A program made the position numbers and the translations under genes. Of a DNA stretch of 64,000 nt, positions 22,601 through 37,300 are shown piece after piece. Position 1 is the first letter of the stretch; each line of letters begins with the position of its first letter. This stretch comes from Annona cherimola (taxonomy: Eukaryota; Streptophyta; Magnoliopsida; Magnoliales; Annonaceae): positions 58,767,174-58,831,173 of the forward strand of contig CM059975.1 of assembly GCA_030490835.1 (NCBI GenBank). The letters are read 5' to 3'. Below the pieces are notes generated by a model that was not told where the DNA came from, searched no databases, and saw only the letters and a program-made list of their open reading frames with translations.

Positions 22601-25600
22601 GGAGAAAATAAAGACACTGAAATAAAACTTCTAGTTTGACTTTTACTGTGACTTTGATTGGACTTCAGCTTTGATTTTGACTAGAAGCCTGCAAAACTAT
22701 AATATTGTGGAGTAAGCTCATCGCTTGATTAGACCAGTATACTGAGAAAACCATGTATCATTTCTCTGAAAGTGAACACTGCACTTTCTATCTCAAAAAT
22801 AAAATAATAAATTCTGCATACTTTATCATATGCAAATTCATGCAATGCGACTCAGCCTTGCTTTGGAAAGGACAATCTCCACTTACGTTAAAAGACCAAC
22901 TTGAAACCCAACTTGTACACTTTTGATTTTGTGACTAGAACCATCATTAAACACATCCTATATAAACCTTCAACAGGCATGCACTAGCCTACACCAGGTT
23001 GTAGTGTGCTCATGTCCAATATAAACTACAACAAGTTGCTGTCCAACAAAATATGTAGCCTATATGTACATCTTCCTAATTGAAATTTTAAACTAATTTA
23101 TCGACCTGATTTTCATGCTTTGAACTGTTTTAATTGTTGAGCATGTCAAATAATCTCTATCAAGTGTCCATGAAATTTCAGATCACATGGGCTTATGTGC
23201 ACCAAGAGCTAAACATAAGAATTTAACTCAATAAAAGCAATCAAAATAACTCACATATTCTTTGCCACCACCTTGCATTTAAGTTACTTTTTGGAACTTT
23301 TTCAAAATTAAATTCGTAAAATTATTTAACCACTTTATTCAATTAATTTTCATGATTTAATCTGTTTAGGTAAAAAACATATTAATTAACACTATCCAAT
23401 GGATTTTTTGATTAAAAAGCATATCAATTAATGCTTGCCATGGTTTTTCCAATTGGAGTTATCTCAAGATCTGAGTCCTACAATATGGATGAATACAAGC
23501 CACTCATGACCCTTGAAATATTCTTTTATTATATTTTTCTTTAATTTTCCAAAAGATCCCTTACTTTACGCGGTTTAATATAGTATCGTTCAAAATTGCA
23601 AAGTCCCACCAGAAATAATTCTAAAATCATTTTTCAGACCTTAACACTTATTTATCCACTAGTTCCAAGTTTGGAACCCCTTGGTTTTTGCAAACTATGA
23701 TAGATTAGATGTATCAATTTGGATGATAAGGTATTTAGAGGGATCTGTTCATGCCTTCGAATTGCATATAAATAAGCTGCATGTGAGGCTAGTTTTCTTT
23801 CTAAATTCTGCAGCTTTGATAGTGGCTTGATGATGACGGTGCAGGTATTGGTTATATTCAGGAGTCAAATTAAAATGCTTGCTTGTGACGAATGATGAAA
23901 TGAGAGATCATATTTTTGAACTATTAGGAAGCAATTTTTTTTCAAAGTGGAAAGAGCGGCATCAAGTATGTTATTTCTCTTACTTGAATAATCCCCTTCA
24001 GTTGATTGATTTTGTTTATGCAGGATTCGGTTTTCCCCTAGCCCGTTTTTTTAATCAAGGTTTTATATATAACCATGTTCATAATGGGCATTTTGACTGG
24101 TTAACGGCTGTTAATAAATACACATTTGAGAGAAAAGTATAGCTATACTTTAATTCATTTGACAAAAGGGCTAGGAATTGCAATGTTATTATGTGACACC
24201 CCATACTGCTTGAGGTGTTTAAAAAAAAAAAAAATTCTTGGCACACCCTGGTGCTAAAATTTTCAGTGCCAGGGGAGTGGTCCCTTTTCTTTGTTTTCGA
24301 TTTTGGTCATTTTTATACAAGACGAGCAAAAATTCTCTAAAGTTTATAGCTTAGCAGAGACTTGGTGAAAATGGACCGCCTCATTTAAACAGAAGCGGGA
24401 ACTTTTTCTCCAAAGTATTTATCAAATATGATGGAATAGTCTAGAAAATGAAGTCCTAAACATTTTTTTGACACAGATGCCCTTGCTAAGTCCTTAATTT
24501 CATGAGTCACCACTATTACGTCCATAAATTGAGTAGTTTTAATTGTGCTGACAGTTTTTTTCTTCTTTTTTGGGAATTAGATGGTGGGTTTTTGAGAATT
24601 GAAGAGAGGGAGCTCGAGCATTCTCATCCAGTTCTCTGGAATTTTTCTTTTGAATTTCATGAAAAACTAATGGAGAAAATGATCCTTTCAATGGCTAAGC
24701 AATTGGCACAGTTCAATTCTTGATTGAACCACGAGACAAGGCTTCTTGCATGTCATTGAATGTGTTAGTCTGATCTTGAGGTTTGATTAAATTTTGTTCA
24801 TTAGGAGAATTCAAATTGAATGTGCAAGAATAAATGAATGTGGTTTCATAGAACTGTCACGTTAGGATTGCTTGATATCTGATGACTCATTACTAACTGA
24901 ATACTTCATCATTGATCAACATGGGAAACAAAGTGTCAGCTACATCAACTTATTGGCAGCTAAAACCAGCTCGAAATTTTACTGGACTGGCCATGACTTA
25001 TCATGATTTGCTAAATTTGTTAGAAGGGTTGTCACTGGTTTGGATTGTGCAGTAAAAAACCTCTGACTCTCATCCAATTATAACCCATTTATAAAATCAT
25101 TAACCCTAATCTTAATTTGTTTAGCAAAAACGGATTGATTTGCAGGTGGCTAAAGGATTGGTAAAATGGGTTACCAACAGGTTGAATCATAAAAAATAAA
25201 AAATAAACTATTTAGGGCATGTTTGTTTACAACAAAAAACTTTATTTAGGTCCATGTTTCAAATGGTTGGATAATCAGGTTGACATTTTGAAATGGAATG
25301 TTGGTTTTATTTTCAATAATCATGCACAATTTATAAAATAGTCGTAAAAAATGTTACGTATTTTATCTTACTTGTAAACGGATTATCGGGTTCATGTGTC
25401 AACTGGTTGGATAATCAGGTTGACGGTTGCGATAACTTAACGATGACTAACACATTTATTTGAATGTATTAAGTGAGACATATAACCTGGTCAATGGGCT
25501 AAAAAAATCATAACTTTAATCCACCTCAAGTTGGGTTCAGTTTGCTGGGTCATAGGTTGATCCTAATCCAATTACACCCCCAATTTGTTTTCATTGGCAG

Positions 25601-28600
25601 AAATCTTGACTATAACAAAGCAGAGACCACTGCTAAATTTGTTGCCCAGATGGGATGACGAGAATGCGTACTGTGCATTTCACCATTAGAGGGCATAGCA
25701 CTGAAAGATGTTTGGGACTGAAGCATGCTATTCAAGATTTGATTTATCATAGAAAGGTAGGCCTATCAATGACTACTGCGCATGTTGTGAATGTGATCCA
25801 GAACTTGTTGTAACCACATGATGTTCCATCAACATCCGGTCCCCCAACAATCAACATTCTAGAAGAACAAGTCCTTGACATGAATCTGTCTGCAGGAATC
25901 ACAAGGGGAAATGTCCATTTAGTAGAGAAAGGAGAAGGAAAGATGGAAAAAGAAAATTTTGCGCCTCCTGGACCAATTTAGTAGATTGTTTTGCCAGTGC
26001 TAGTTGTACCACAACAAAAGGTAATTCTTTCGGTGGCTACTCCCATGCCGCCAAGACAGATAGGAAGTGATTGAGGAAAGGAGATGTGATGAAGAACCTA
26101 AGTAAGGCAATGTGAAGAACAGCATATTGAGGAAGATGAAACAAACAGCAAATTGAGGAAGATGATACGGAGGATGAATCTGAATTTTGCTTTGTCGATA
26201 CAATAACAATTGAATCAGAAGGCATGATAGTTAGTGAGGAAAGTCGAGGTGAAGGTGGTAAATGGTTTTTTGAGATGAGGATAGTAGAAGCAACCAGTGG
26301 GGTCACTGTCAACTGTGAAAAAAAGTTGTCATTGTAAATACTTAAGAAAAATCCAGATATAATTGGCACTTCATACCATTAGATTTGGGCACAACAAATT
26401 AAAAATTCAAAAAAGAAACCAAAAAATAAAAATTTAAAGGAATTTGAAAAAAATCAAAATTAGAAAATGTTGAGAAACCAGAAAAATCAGAAAAAGAGAA
26501 AAAAATCCCGCGAAATTAATTTTTATCATTGCATGTTGTATGGTTATGAATCAGGTGCATGAAAACATGATCCAAAGTAAAGCTGCTAACATTCAAATAG
26601 AGTTAACCTCTTTAATTTTTCCTTCATTTTCAATTAAATGTTAGATTATTGAAATTCGAGTTTGTTTGTATTAATAATGTCTATTTTAATATTTCCCTAT
26701 AAATTACATACGTTAAATTAAATATTTAATTTTATATGATATGCGCTTTGCTTCACTTGGGCACATTCCTTTCTTGTGTCCCTCTCACCTAGGCACTAGG
26801 GGTTCTTAGTGCCTGAGCGCACCTTTAACAACTTGGAACTAGATATGAAAAGATTTTTCAATATTACTTCTAGAAAATTGCATCACCTAAGGGAACAATA
26901 GTGACAAACATGGAATCGTGAGAAGTTATACCGACTATTGAATTCTTGATGTGGGAATGAAGCGACTGTTGCTGCAAATGTCAGTGGTAATAGAGATGTT
27001 TGGAGAACTGGTTGCAATGTGCGGGCAATGGGCTTAACAATTATGTAACTTTGGCCTGTTTAGCTGCATGTTGTGCATAATATTACGCGCTCATTTATCT
27101 TGAAAAGTGTGTGATGAGTGTTGGCTTAAACTTAAAAAAGTCTGTTTGATGTTTTTTACTCATAAAAGCTGGAATCCTAGCTTTTGCGGGAAGCATGTTA
27201 AACTTTTGTGGCGAAAAACTAGCCAGCCCAAACAGGGCCTTCAACTAGTTCAATGCACAACAGGTCTTCCCTTATTGAAGTTTCAAACTTGGAAAACTGT
27301 GAACAATAATTGTACAGGATTTCCCGATATGATACATGGTGCTCCCACCTATGGGCAAGGTTGGCATGTATGACCAATGTGCTCACATATGTGTCACTTA
27401 AATTCTTCATTGTTAAAATGACTTTGTAAATGAACTCCTAAGCATCACATTGAAGGGGATTGAGCTGGTATGATTGAGAATGTGCAGTAAAATTTTTCCT
27501 TCTCTCCTTTCTTTCTCTGCAGGTGCGATATGATTTTGTGAAGGGCAAACTGAGACTTCAGATGCCACCTTTATATTCTGTTACCATCCAGGTTAACTTC
27601 TTCCCTTTTTTCTTTGTTTTGTCTTTTGTATTTTTTTTCTCCTTAACTTCATGTGAATCTATCATATGTTGTCATTCTTGAGTTGCTTGGGGTAGTTTAA
27701 GCTATCTTTTAAGAGAGAATAAAAGTATCTAAGGTGACTAAAAAGCGAGAATTACACAAGTATGGTTATCTCTCATGGCCCTTGTGGGTCTAGCCTATAC
27801 AATATAGAATGAGTCATGTTTATATCCGACTCAGTCGTATATTGCTATATACAATATTTATTTTTTTATTTTTTATTTGTTTCAGTTTTTTCATGAATCT
27901 GCTTAAAAAAATGTATTTATCCCATATAGCAAGTTTTACCATTTTACAATCGTTTTACATATTTATTTTTTATTTTTAAAAATCATTAATTTTTGGGCTG
28001 TGTCTGTCAATTTTGCCCCTTAAAAATTTAGTTTTTAAAAATTAAAAATAAATATGTAAAAATATTATAAAATGATAAAACTTTATATGTTATTAAATAC
28101 ATTTATAAAAACAAGTTTATAAAGAAAAAATAAAAAAAATAAAAAATAAATATTGTATAAAGAGCCTATATACGACTCGTTGTATATGATCACAACTCAT
28201 ATGGAACATGCATTACTATTGTGCTACATAGCAGAATATAAAATTTCGATTTATTATGTTCTGTAATATTAATGGATAAGCTTGTTGGCAATATGGGTCA
28301 AAGCCATTAATGATATGATTCATTTTTTGTTGTCGACCACTCTTAGCCTAGAATTTGTCATTTTGTTCCAAACCCAAGAATCCATTTATCCAATTACACA
28401 TGTATTGATCCTCTCCCTCAAAGTCATGAATGTTATTACTGTTTTGTCCTCGCTTGTAAAAATCTGGCTCAAAATTTATCATCTTCATACACTCATGAGG
28501 AACTAACATATTGGCAATAAATAAACAGGCATCTTCCAAATAATGCCAATTTATCATCATCATCATAAGCCATTTCGCACCTAGGTAGGGTTAGCTGCTT

Positions 28601-31292
28601 GGATTCTATTGAACATTCTTGATGATTTGAGACTAAAGTTTTAGTAATCTTTAATATTTTAATATCTTGTTTAATTACTTTCGTCCATGTTTTTTGGGGT
28701 CTTCACTCCTCATGCTCTTATCATCTTCTATTTGGATAAATTCTGCCCTCCTAACCGATGCCATTTCAGGCCTCTGTTTAACACAACTAAACCATCTTAA
28801 TCTATTCTCCCTCATTTTATCACCTACTGGCTTCACTTTGAGATTTTTTGGATTACTTCATTTTTAGTTTTATCTTTTTTTGTTTTACTGCTCATCCACC
28901 TTAACATTCTTATTTCTACTACGTTCATTCTGTGTATGTTGTTTTTAACTGCCCAACATTCTATCCCATAGAGCATAGCTGTCCTAATTGTAGTCTTATA
29001 AAAATTTCTTTTTTACTTTAATTAGGACTTGACGATCACATCAAATTCCTAACGCATTTCGCCATTTCTTCAATCCTGCTTGAATGCTATGTATTATATC
29101 TTTCTCAATTTCCTTATTCTTTTGAACTATTGATCCTAAATACCAGAAGTAATTAGTTGTTGTTACTATTTGATTTGAGATCTTAATTGGTTTCTCATTA
29201 GTGCTCATTACTATTAAAATTGCATTTCATATATTCAGTTGTTGTGTAACTAATTCTAAAACCTTTATATTCTAAAGCATCTATCCACTTATTCAGTTTC
29301 AAATTTACTCTAGTTTCATTTATTAGAACAATGTCTTCTGTAAATAACATGGACCAAGGTGCTTTTTACTGTAGATGTTTAGTAATTTCATCTATTACTA
29401 AAGCGAAAAGGTAAGGACTCAAAGTTGAGCCTTGATGTAAATCTATTGTAACTGGGAAAATATTAATATCTTCACTTATGGTCCTCACATTTGTTACGAC
29501 CCCCTCATACATATCTTTAATAACATTAATGTATCTGTTGTTAATTTCTTTCTTTTTCATCACTTGCTATATTAACTTCCTTGGGACTTGATCGTACGCT
29601 TATGCTAAATTAATAAAAATCATGTGTAAGTTCCTTTTTTTGTCCTTATACTTCTCAACAGTTGTCTAAGCAAGAAAATGGTTTCAGTAGTTGATCTTAT
29701 TGGCATAAAATTAAACTAATTTTCAGAGACATTTGTCTCATCTTAGTCTATGTTCAATTACTCTTTCCTATAACTTCATAATATGATTCATTAATTTTAT
29801 TCCACGATAATCTGCACAATTTTGAAATATCTCCCTTATTTTTATAAATTGGGATCATAGTGCTTTTTCTCCATTCGTTTGACATTAATTTTGTTTTTAT
29901 AATCTTATTAAAGAAATTTATTAACCGTGTTACACCTACCTACATCTCCTAGGCACTTCCATGTCTCAATTGGTATATTATTTGAGCCTAAAACTTTTCC
30001 TGTTCTCATTTTTTAGAGCTTCCTTTACTTTAGAGGTTTGAATTTTTTCGGAAAATAGTTGATATTTTTATGTTCTTCTCTATTTAAATTGACATCTACT
30101 ATTGGATTTTCTGGTGAGGTATCATTTAATAGACTATAGAAATAAGTTTTTAATTTTTCTTTAATTTCATCATCTTTAACTAAAATTCTTTGGTCCTCAC
30201 TTCTAATGTATCTAACATGCGCTAGATCTTTCATTCACTAACCAGTGATGAAATTTCCTCTCCAACCTACTAGTTCTTCCCATTCATTCACTAACCATTT
30301 TCAATTGTGCTTTGGCTTTCTAAAATCCAATGTACAAGGAGGGACATCTATATTTTGTGACAACTTTCTCATAGGCATCCAATTGTCAGAACCATGAAAG
30401 GAACCTGCTGATCCTAGCTACTTACTGATTTCTGTTCCCTCTCAAAGCTAATATATGCAATTTCCGGAAATTTTAAAGCTATTGGTCAGACATTGTTCCT
30501 AAAAAATTTTGAGTATATTAAGCTAAAAATCTATCATAGGCTTCCTTAGACCACTTCCATCACTTTTCATAGAATCAAGGCTAGTTTTCCTTGACAACTT
30601 ACACGTACTCTCTGGTGCAGCCAGCCTTTTGACCCATGCACCTGAATGCACCCCTCCCATGCCATCATCATTGTATTCATGCAACCTACAATGCAGCATT
30701 CTGCAAAAATTGGGCAGAAGCCTCAAATCAAGCTCAAAATAATCTAAACTTTATAACACTACAAGGCGCTGTCCAAGTGTCTCAAATCAAATGGGTTTTC
30801 ATCAAGAATCCCCATATCCCTGCTCTAAACTCCTAGGAACATAGCTAGAAATTCATATCAAGCTATTTATTCTTAGGATATTTTTGTCCATTCAAATTTT
30901 TTTTCATTTTTACAGTTTTTTAATTCCATTTTCCTAATTAGAATCCTCTTTTTTTTTTTTTTTGTTGAAATAGTTTTTTCAAAACTACAAAAATCGTCTT
31001 AGTTTTCATTTTTCATGTTGTCTTTCCTCGTATATATCATTTTTATATTTTTTTACCATTTTAATCTTTGTTGAGTCCTTTAATTTCAAAGTTACATTTT
31101 GTTTTGATTTCTTATTTTCATTTCAGATTTTTATGTGATTTTATTGTTTTATGTTGATTTGAGTTCTGTTTTAGGTTTTTAAAATTAGTCGGGCATTTTT
31201 CTGCTGATTACTTTTTCTTATGTGGTTAATTCAGTTTCTCATTTTTTGTTTTACACTCTTGTTTATTTTGTTCCATTATTCTTGTCAGTTTA

Positions 31293-31331
<39 letters not shown>

Positions 31332-34300
31332 TTTTGGTGTTCATCCATTTTTAATTGATTCTTACTTTCGAGGATTTTTCTTTTTTAGTTTGTCGTGCCT
31401 GTTGGAATATAAAGTTAGGGGTGTTTGTTATGGATTGTAAATTGTTTTCACTTGGTCCGTGTGGATTTTTTATTTTTTGTTCACTTCTGGTTTTGGTCAT
31501 GTTGGTTTTTGGATTCCTCGTGGTTGTCTTTAGATTTTTGTCATATTTAATATCTTCTAGGCATGCAGTTTCGATTTGTAGGTTCCTTCATTTTATTAAT
31601 TTGTGATTTTCGGTTTTATACATGTAGACACCTCATATCAGGGCCCATTTATTATTATTATTTATTCAAATCCCCCCTGTGCTAAATAGTTAGCTTCAAG
31701 GAATTTTTTTTTTAATCTAAATTTGTCCTCAAACTTCTGTTAAACCAGTTAGCACTAATTGAATCATTTCAAAAAAAGGGCAGCCCATTTGAACGAGTGA
31801 TGGAAATAGCACATGAAGCTTCCAGAATTTGTTGCCCTAGTCTTTTTTTTTGGAACCATTTACCCCTAAAAATCGTCTATGGTAGGATTTGAGCTGAGAG
31901 AGGGAGGGATCTCTTTTTGAAATTTTGGAAGAGTTGTTTTTTATTTTTTATTTTTATTATTTTTTTATATCTGCTCAGTGCACCGTGTTAGTTGAGTTTG
32001 CTGGACGATTTCATTTGATTAAGGGAGACATTCATCTTCACAGGGCAGGTGATCTTATTCTGCATAATCGTTTGAATTCTCTTTCTCCCATTCCCCATTT
32101 CCTTAGTTAATTAGTGATGGCAGAGCTTCATGAACAACCAAGACAATCAATAAAGCTCTAACTATACATGGTTTGAGAGCTAAAGCTCATTGCAGTTGTT
32201 AATTGGGTGATTCAAGTAACAAAGGAGCTAAGAAGGTGGAAGTGATTTTAATTATGTTCTACTTGCTGTTTAAGTTGATTTTTCCTTTTTGATTTTAAGT
32301 TTCTGTTAAATCGCTCTACTTCATGCAAGATATACCAGCTGTCCACATAGATTTGTACATCTTGCATTGATTTTCACAAAATTTGCAGCAGTTTATTCGA
32401 CATTTGCATGTCACTTCAGCATTATATGGGACCTTTTTGATAGAATTCCCAAATCAGAGTCCGATAGCATCAACTGGCTATTTGGGATCTAAAAATCAAA
32501 CAAACACTTTGAGTGAATCTTTTTTGGGATGCAAGGGTGCTTAAACCCTTCCCCTTGCACAACTAAGTTGCTTATTGAGGATCTCTAAGCCAAACCAATT
32601 TGATTTATTAAGATCTCCCAGTTTTTGCTAAAACTGGTGGCAGCTCGTTTTGAAACTTCTGTTAAACAATGCAAATTCAATTTTTGTCTAGGAGTTGTGG
32701 CCTTCTGAGTTTTTTTTTTTTTCAATATTTATTTTGGGGAAAATTCTCTCATTCCCACAACTTGTCCTTAATTTCTAATATACCTACAAAGTTTTTACTA
32801 ATTCCTTTTGTACTCATAATATTTCGCCTTAAATTCCCAATATACCACAACTGTTAACGAATCTGTTATTTACCCCTAAAAAGACAATTTTGCCCTCCAA
32901 AATTTCCCTAATTCAAACTTTTTAGACCTTTAATGGCTGCCATTTTCGAACTGCACCTACCAGCGATGATGACTATATAAGACATTGGTGCCGTATCTCA
33001 TTCGGAAATGAATGGCCTTGACTACCAGTATTTGACAAAGTCCTCATTGAAACAGCATGGCTAGTGCTTCTTCTCCATTGCCGATCATGATACTGGCAAT
33101 CCAAGGCAGCACCTTCTCTTTGCTGATATGTCCATGCTCTTTAGAAGCTCCACCTCGTCCTCAAATCTGCTAAACACAGCTTTGCCGACAACCTCCTTCA
33201 CTATGGAGCCTGCCTGCTGAATGCCAATAATCCATAGCCGCCTCTGACCACCTCTGTTTACAATCCGCATCAAAACTTAACCTTCTGTCATCATGCCTAA
33301 ACTGTGGTCACCTACAATAGATCCAGTGTCACTTGCTGCAAATCACCCATTCTCCTCAACTATGGCAAAGCCACTCTGCTGTAATGAAGCTTTGCTGAAT
33401 CTCCCTTGTTGTGCCACATGGATCTGCTCGGGATCCGTTCTAGCTTGCTACTATCCAGATTTAATGATTGATGGCTATGAGTGCCTCCAAAATTGCCAAT
33501 GGTGGATACTGAATTTCATACATGGACAAGGTGTCCGTCACCCTGTTTTGATAAGTTTGGCGATTGCGATCGCTGCTAATGACAAACATGAAAAAATGGC
33601 TGCTGCTGCAACGATTTGGATTTTCACTTGAGTATGGCACGATCACCAGATCTGGTGATTGGGCTTGAAGCAACCATGGTCTCAAACTAGGAAGAAGATG
33701 GAGTACCAAATGTTAGCCACTGGGATCTGAACCGCATGTCTATTCTGTTGCTGGAAATTACGGATGCAAAACAAAGTTGCTGTCAATGAAAGCAGGGACA
33801 CTGAAGGGTGCATCGTCCATGAATTTTACTGGACTGCTTGTTGGATTAGGGTTTTGGGAGATGGCCAAATCTTCTGTTTTCAGTGATCGTATGGGTATAA
33901 GAAGAATAATATGCAAATGCTATGGATATGGGAGGAATTTCTAAAACATTATGGGCATATTAGGAATTAGGGGTAAAAGTTATGGGCATAAGAGGAATTT
34001 CCCCTTTATTTTTATTCATTGGGCTAGGTGATTTTTTTGTCACAGAGGATTCTTTTTGTGTCTATCCATTTGTGAGGATTGAGATTACTTTGTTCTCTTT
34101 TTTTTTTTCTCCCATTCTGTGTTCATCTCCGTTGCATTGACCTCCCCACATTTAGTTGAGTTTGGTTTGACATTTTGAATCTTGGTACATCATCCATACC
34201 ATTGTCTTTGAATTTGCATTTTATTACATATTTGGTTATTCGTTTGGGTTCACAAGATTTTAGTTTTTAATCTTTGAGAGAAATTGTAAATAATTGTCAC

Positions 34301-37300
34301 CCGTTATTTTTATATCGAAAATCAAAATTGCTACTTTAAAATATAATTGAAACTTGGGTAATTTTGATTTTGATAATCAATTTGAGAATTGATTTTATGA
34401 TTGGTTGATTGATTGATGAATTGGTTTGGTATTAATAAATGTGGGTTTTCCTTACAAAAGTGCTTGTAGAGGAGACAAATTGAGGGATTTTCATTTTGAG
34501 TTGTTGATTGTTTCAAGATATAGATGGATGAAAAGGAAGTTTTTTTGTGAGAAAGTATGGTCCCGAGCTTTTTTCAATTGTTGAAAAATTGACAACTTAT
34601 GTAGGCATGCTAGTAACAAACTCATATATTTTATATTTTATAATATATATATTTTTTAGTTTCTCTTCACTTTCACGTGAGCTCAAGTGCAGTTAGTTAA
34701 AATCAATGTTGTCAGAACTGAATCGGTGATTGAACTGGTTCGACCGGTTAAGCAAACCGGTTTGAACTGGTGGCGTCAGCATGATACATTTATGATGTCA
34801 TAAATGTTTAATTATTTTTAACTAAATATATATTGGTAAAAATTATATATTCATACATCCTAAATATATATGTTGGATTTTAAGAATCACAACAAAAGTA
34901 CAAAACATACAGGAAAAATTAATAGCAAATTTTAAAAATTCTTTAAGCGTGAATATTAGAAAAAATTAACTATATTAACTGACTTGAAAAGCTAAAATTT
35001 GTAATAAGCCCTAAGTATTGATGCTTGGTTGTTGGCTCTTGAATTCTCCTTATTTATCTCGATACCTTTATGAATTGTACTTCTGTCAACATATCTAGCA
35101 AAGTAAGAAATAAAATAAATCAATAATGGTTGAAAAATCGTACAATTAAATAATCCATAATAATATAAGAATTAAGAACATCTCCTGTGTTCAACAAAAA
35201 TGAAAATTTAGAAGTCCGTAAACAGTTAAACGCACCATTCTCATCAAAGATGAATTTTAAAAGTGTACAAATACATCATTCTTACCAAATAATGGCCTGG
35301 GGTAGTACAATGTTTATAGTTAAAAATCATGCAATTAACGACATTTTCTCAAAGAGATAATTGAATAATAGATAAATTACGATGAATATCATAGCTTTTC
35401 GAAAGCAAATTGCAACAAAATAATATCAGAGTACGAATTATTAATTTAATAAAAACTTACATGCAGATGCAGGTTGCAGCAGCTTGACAGATTATTACTT
35501 TAATAATTGCAAAATTGCAACAGATTATTACTTTAATATTTGAACAATTGCACTTCCAATTTTGCGTGGTGCCTGCTTGGCCGGTATAAATAATTGCACC
35601 CTCGGAGCATTATTTACAGTGCTCCACCACCGTCTTTCTCCCCAATGTTTCCAGTGGCTGGTCAAACCCACCCGTTATGCATCAACAGTGAGCCATAAAG
35701 TGGAAAAAAAGCTGTGGTTCAAAATCCAACAACCATGAGGCTGGAGATTCATCACAAGTGGTCAAATCCTTGCCATCTGCAAAACAAACCAAAAGCCACT
35801 ATTTCTGAAAAAAATATTTTTTTGAAGATTAATACTTAGTGGTCAAAATTCAAGACATCCAGAAGCATAATGGAGATTCAACGACAGGAAAAATTCAGCA
35901 AAACATCTCCTTAAGTCAGAGACACCTAATTAAAGCAAATAACATCTCATGGTGGCGCCTTTCTAGTCAATTTGCTACAATCTAAAGCTGCCCATGCTTC
36001 ACCGACTAAACAAGGAAGCACTTCCACCCGCACATCTCATCTTCGTTAATTTCAGCACTAGCTAGCATCAACCTAAGCATGATCCGACGGCCACATCTTC
36101 AGGCAAACCAGCAGCGAATTTTTATTTCAGAAAAGAATAGCTTCACCATTTGCTTCGCCCGCCTAAGCAGGCAACTGGAAAGTGGCAACATCGGCAACCT
36201 GTAGAGAGGAGCTGGAGCAGGGGCTACGAGTGGTTATGGGCGGCACCAGAGCAGGGGCTGTGGGCAGCACCGAAGCAGTGTCGCAGTGTTTACATGAGGC
36301 GTTGGAGAAGAGCAGTGGCGATTTGAAATGTTGGAGAGGGGGAAGAGCAGGGCCTGCCGGAACGGAGAGAAGAAAGATCAGCGGAAACACCGGACAAAGA
36401 GGACGTTGATGATCAGGAAGAAAATCGAAGATTTAGTGGGGCGGGAGAGGTAGCGCTTGTTTTGAAATATTTTTATATGACTTTTAATTAAAATGTATTT
36501 AACATGTGTATCAATTTTTATCCTCTTTGGAGATTTGTAGATATTTTTTTGGATTTTTAAAATCAGTGACATTTTCATAATTTTGAATTATGAAAATGCC
36601 ATTGAAAATTATAAAAATGGGACTGATTTTAAAAAATCCAAAAAATATCTACAAATTTCAAAAAATAGTAAAAATTGATGCACATGTTAAATATACTTAG
36701 ATTAATAATTACATAAAAAATTTTCAAAAAAAGTTAAAAAATAGGCTTTTGTACCCGGGCACACCCGGATGGATGGAATCAAATGCCGAAGGAAAATGAT
36801 TTTAAATAAATTGAGAGGATTGGATGTATAAGGTGAGATGAAGATGAAATTAGATGATACCCAATTTTTTAAAATTTTTAAAATTTTTTTTTATATAACT
36901 GTTAATCTAAGTATATTTAACATGTATATTAAGTTTTACTATTTTTCGGGATTTGTAGATTTTTTTTGAATTTTTTAAAATTAGTGACATTTTACTAATT
37001 TGTGAATTGCTAAAATGTCATTGATTTTAAAAAATCTAAATTTTTTTTATAAATCTCCAAAAATAGTGAAACTTAATATACAGGTTAAATACATTTAGAT
37101 TAATAGTTTTATACAAAAATTTCAAAAAAATTAAAATATGGGTTAAATACATTCTTAGATGCAGCAATGCTAAGTACACCCGGGTGCATTTCGTCTTATT
37201 CTCGAAAAAAATGTAGTTATAGAGAGTGAACAATTTTGATTAAAAGGTTTTAATTGTAGGCAAACACACCCTTAACTAAAAGACCGAAAATCATATCAAT

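Noticed and set aside
33293..33631. 112-codon + frame as a host gene
   Set aside because: It is inside a Mutator-like element, has no recognisable domain and no splice context. Kept only as possible cargo.
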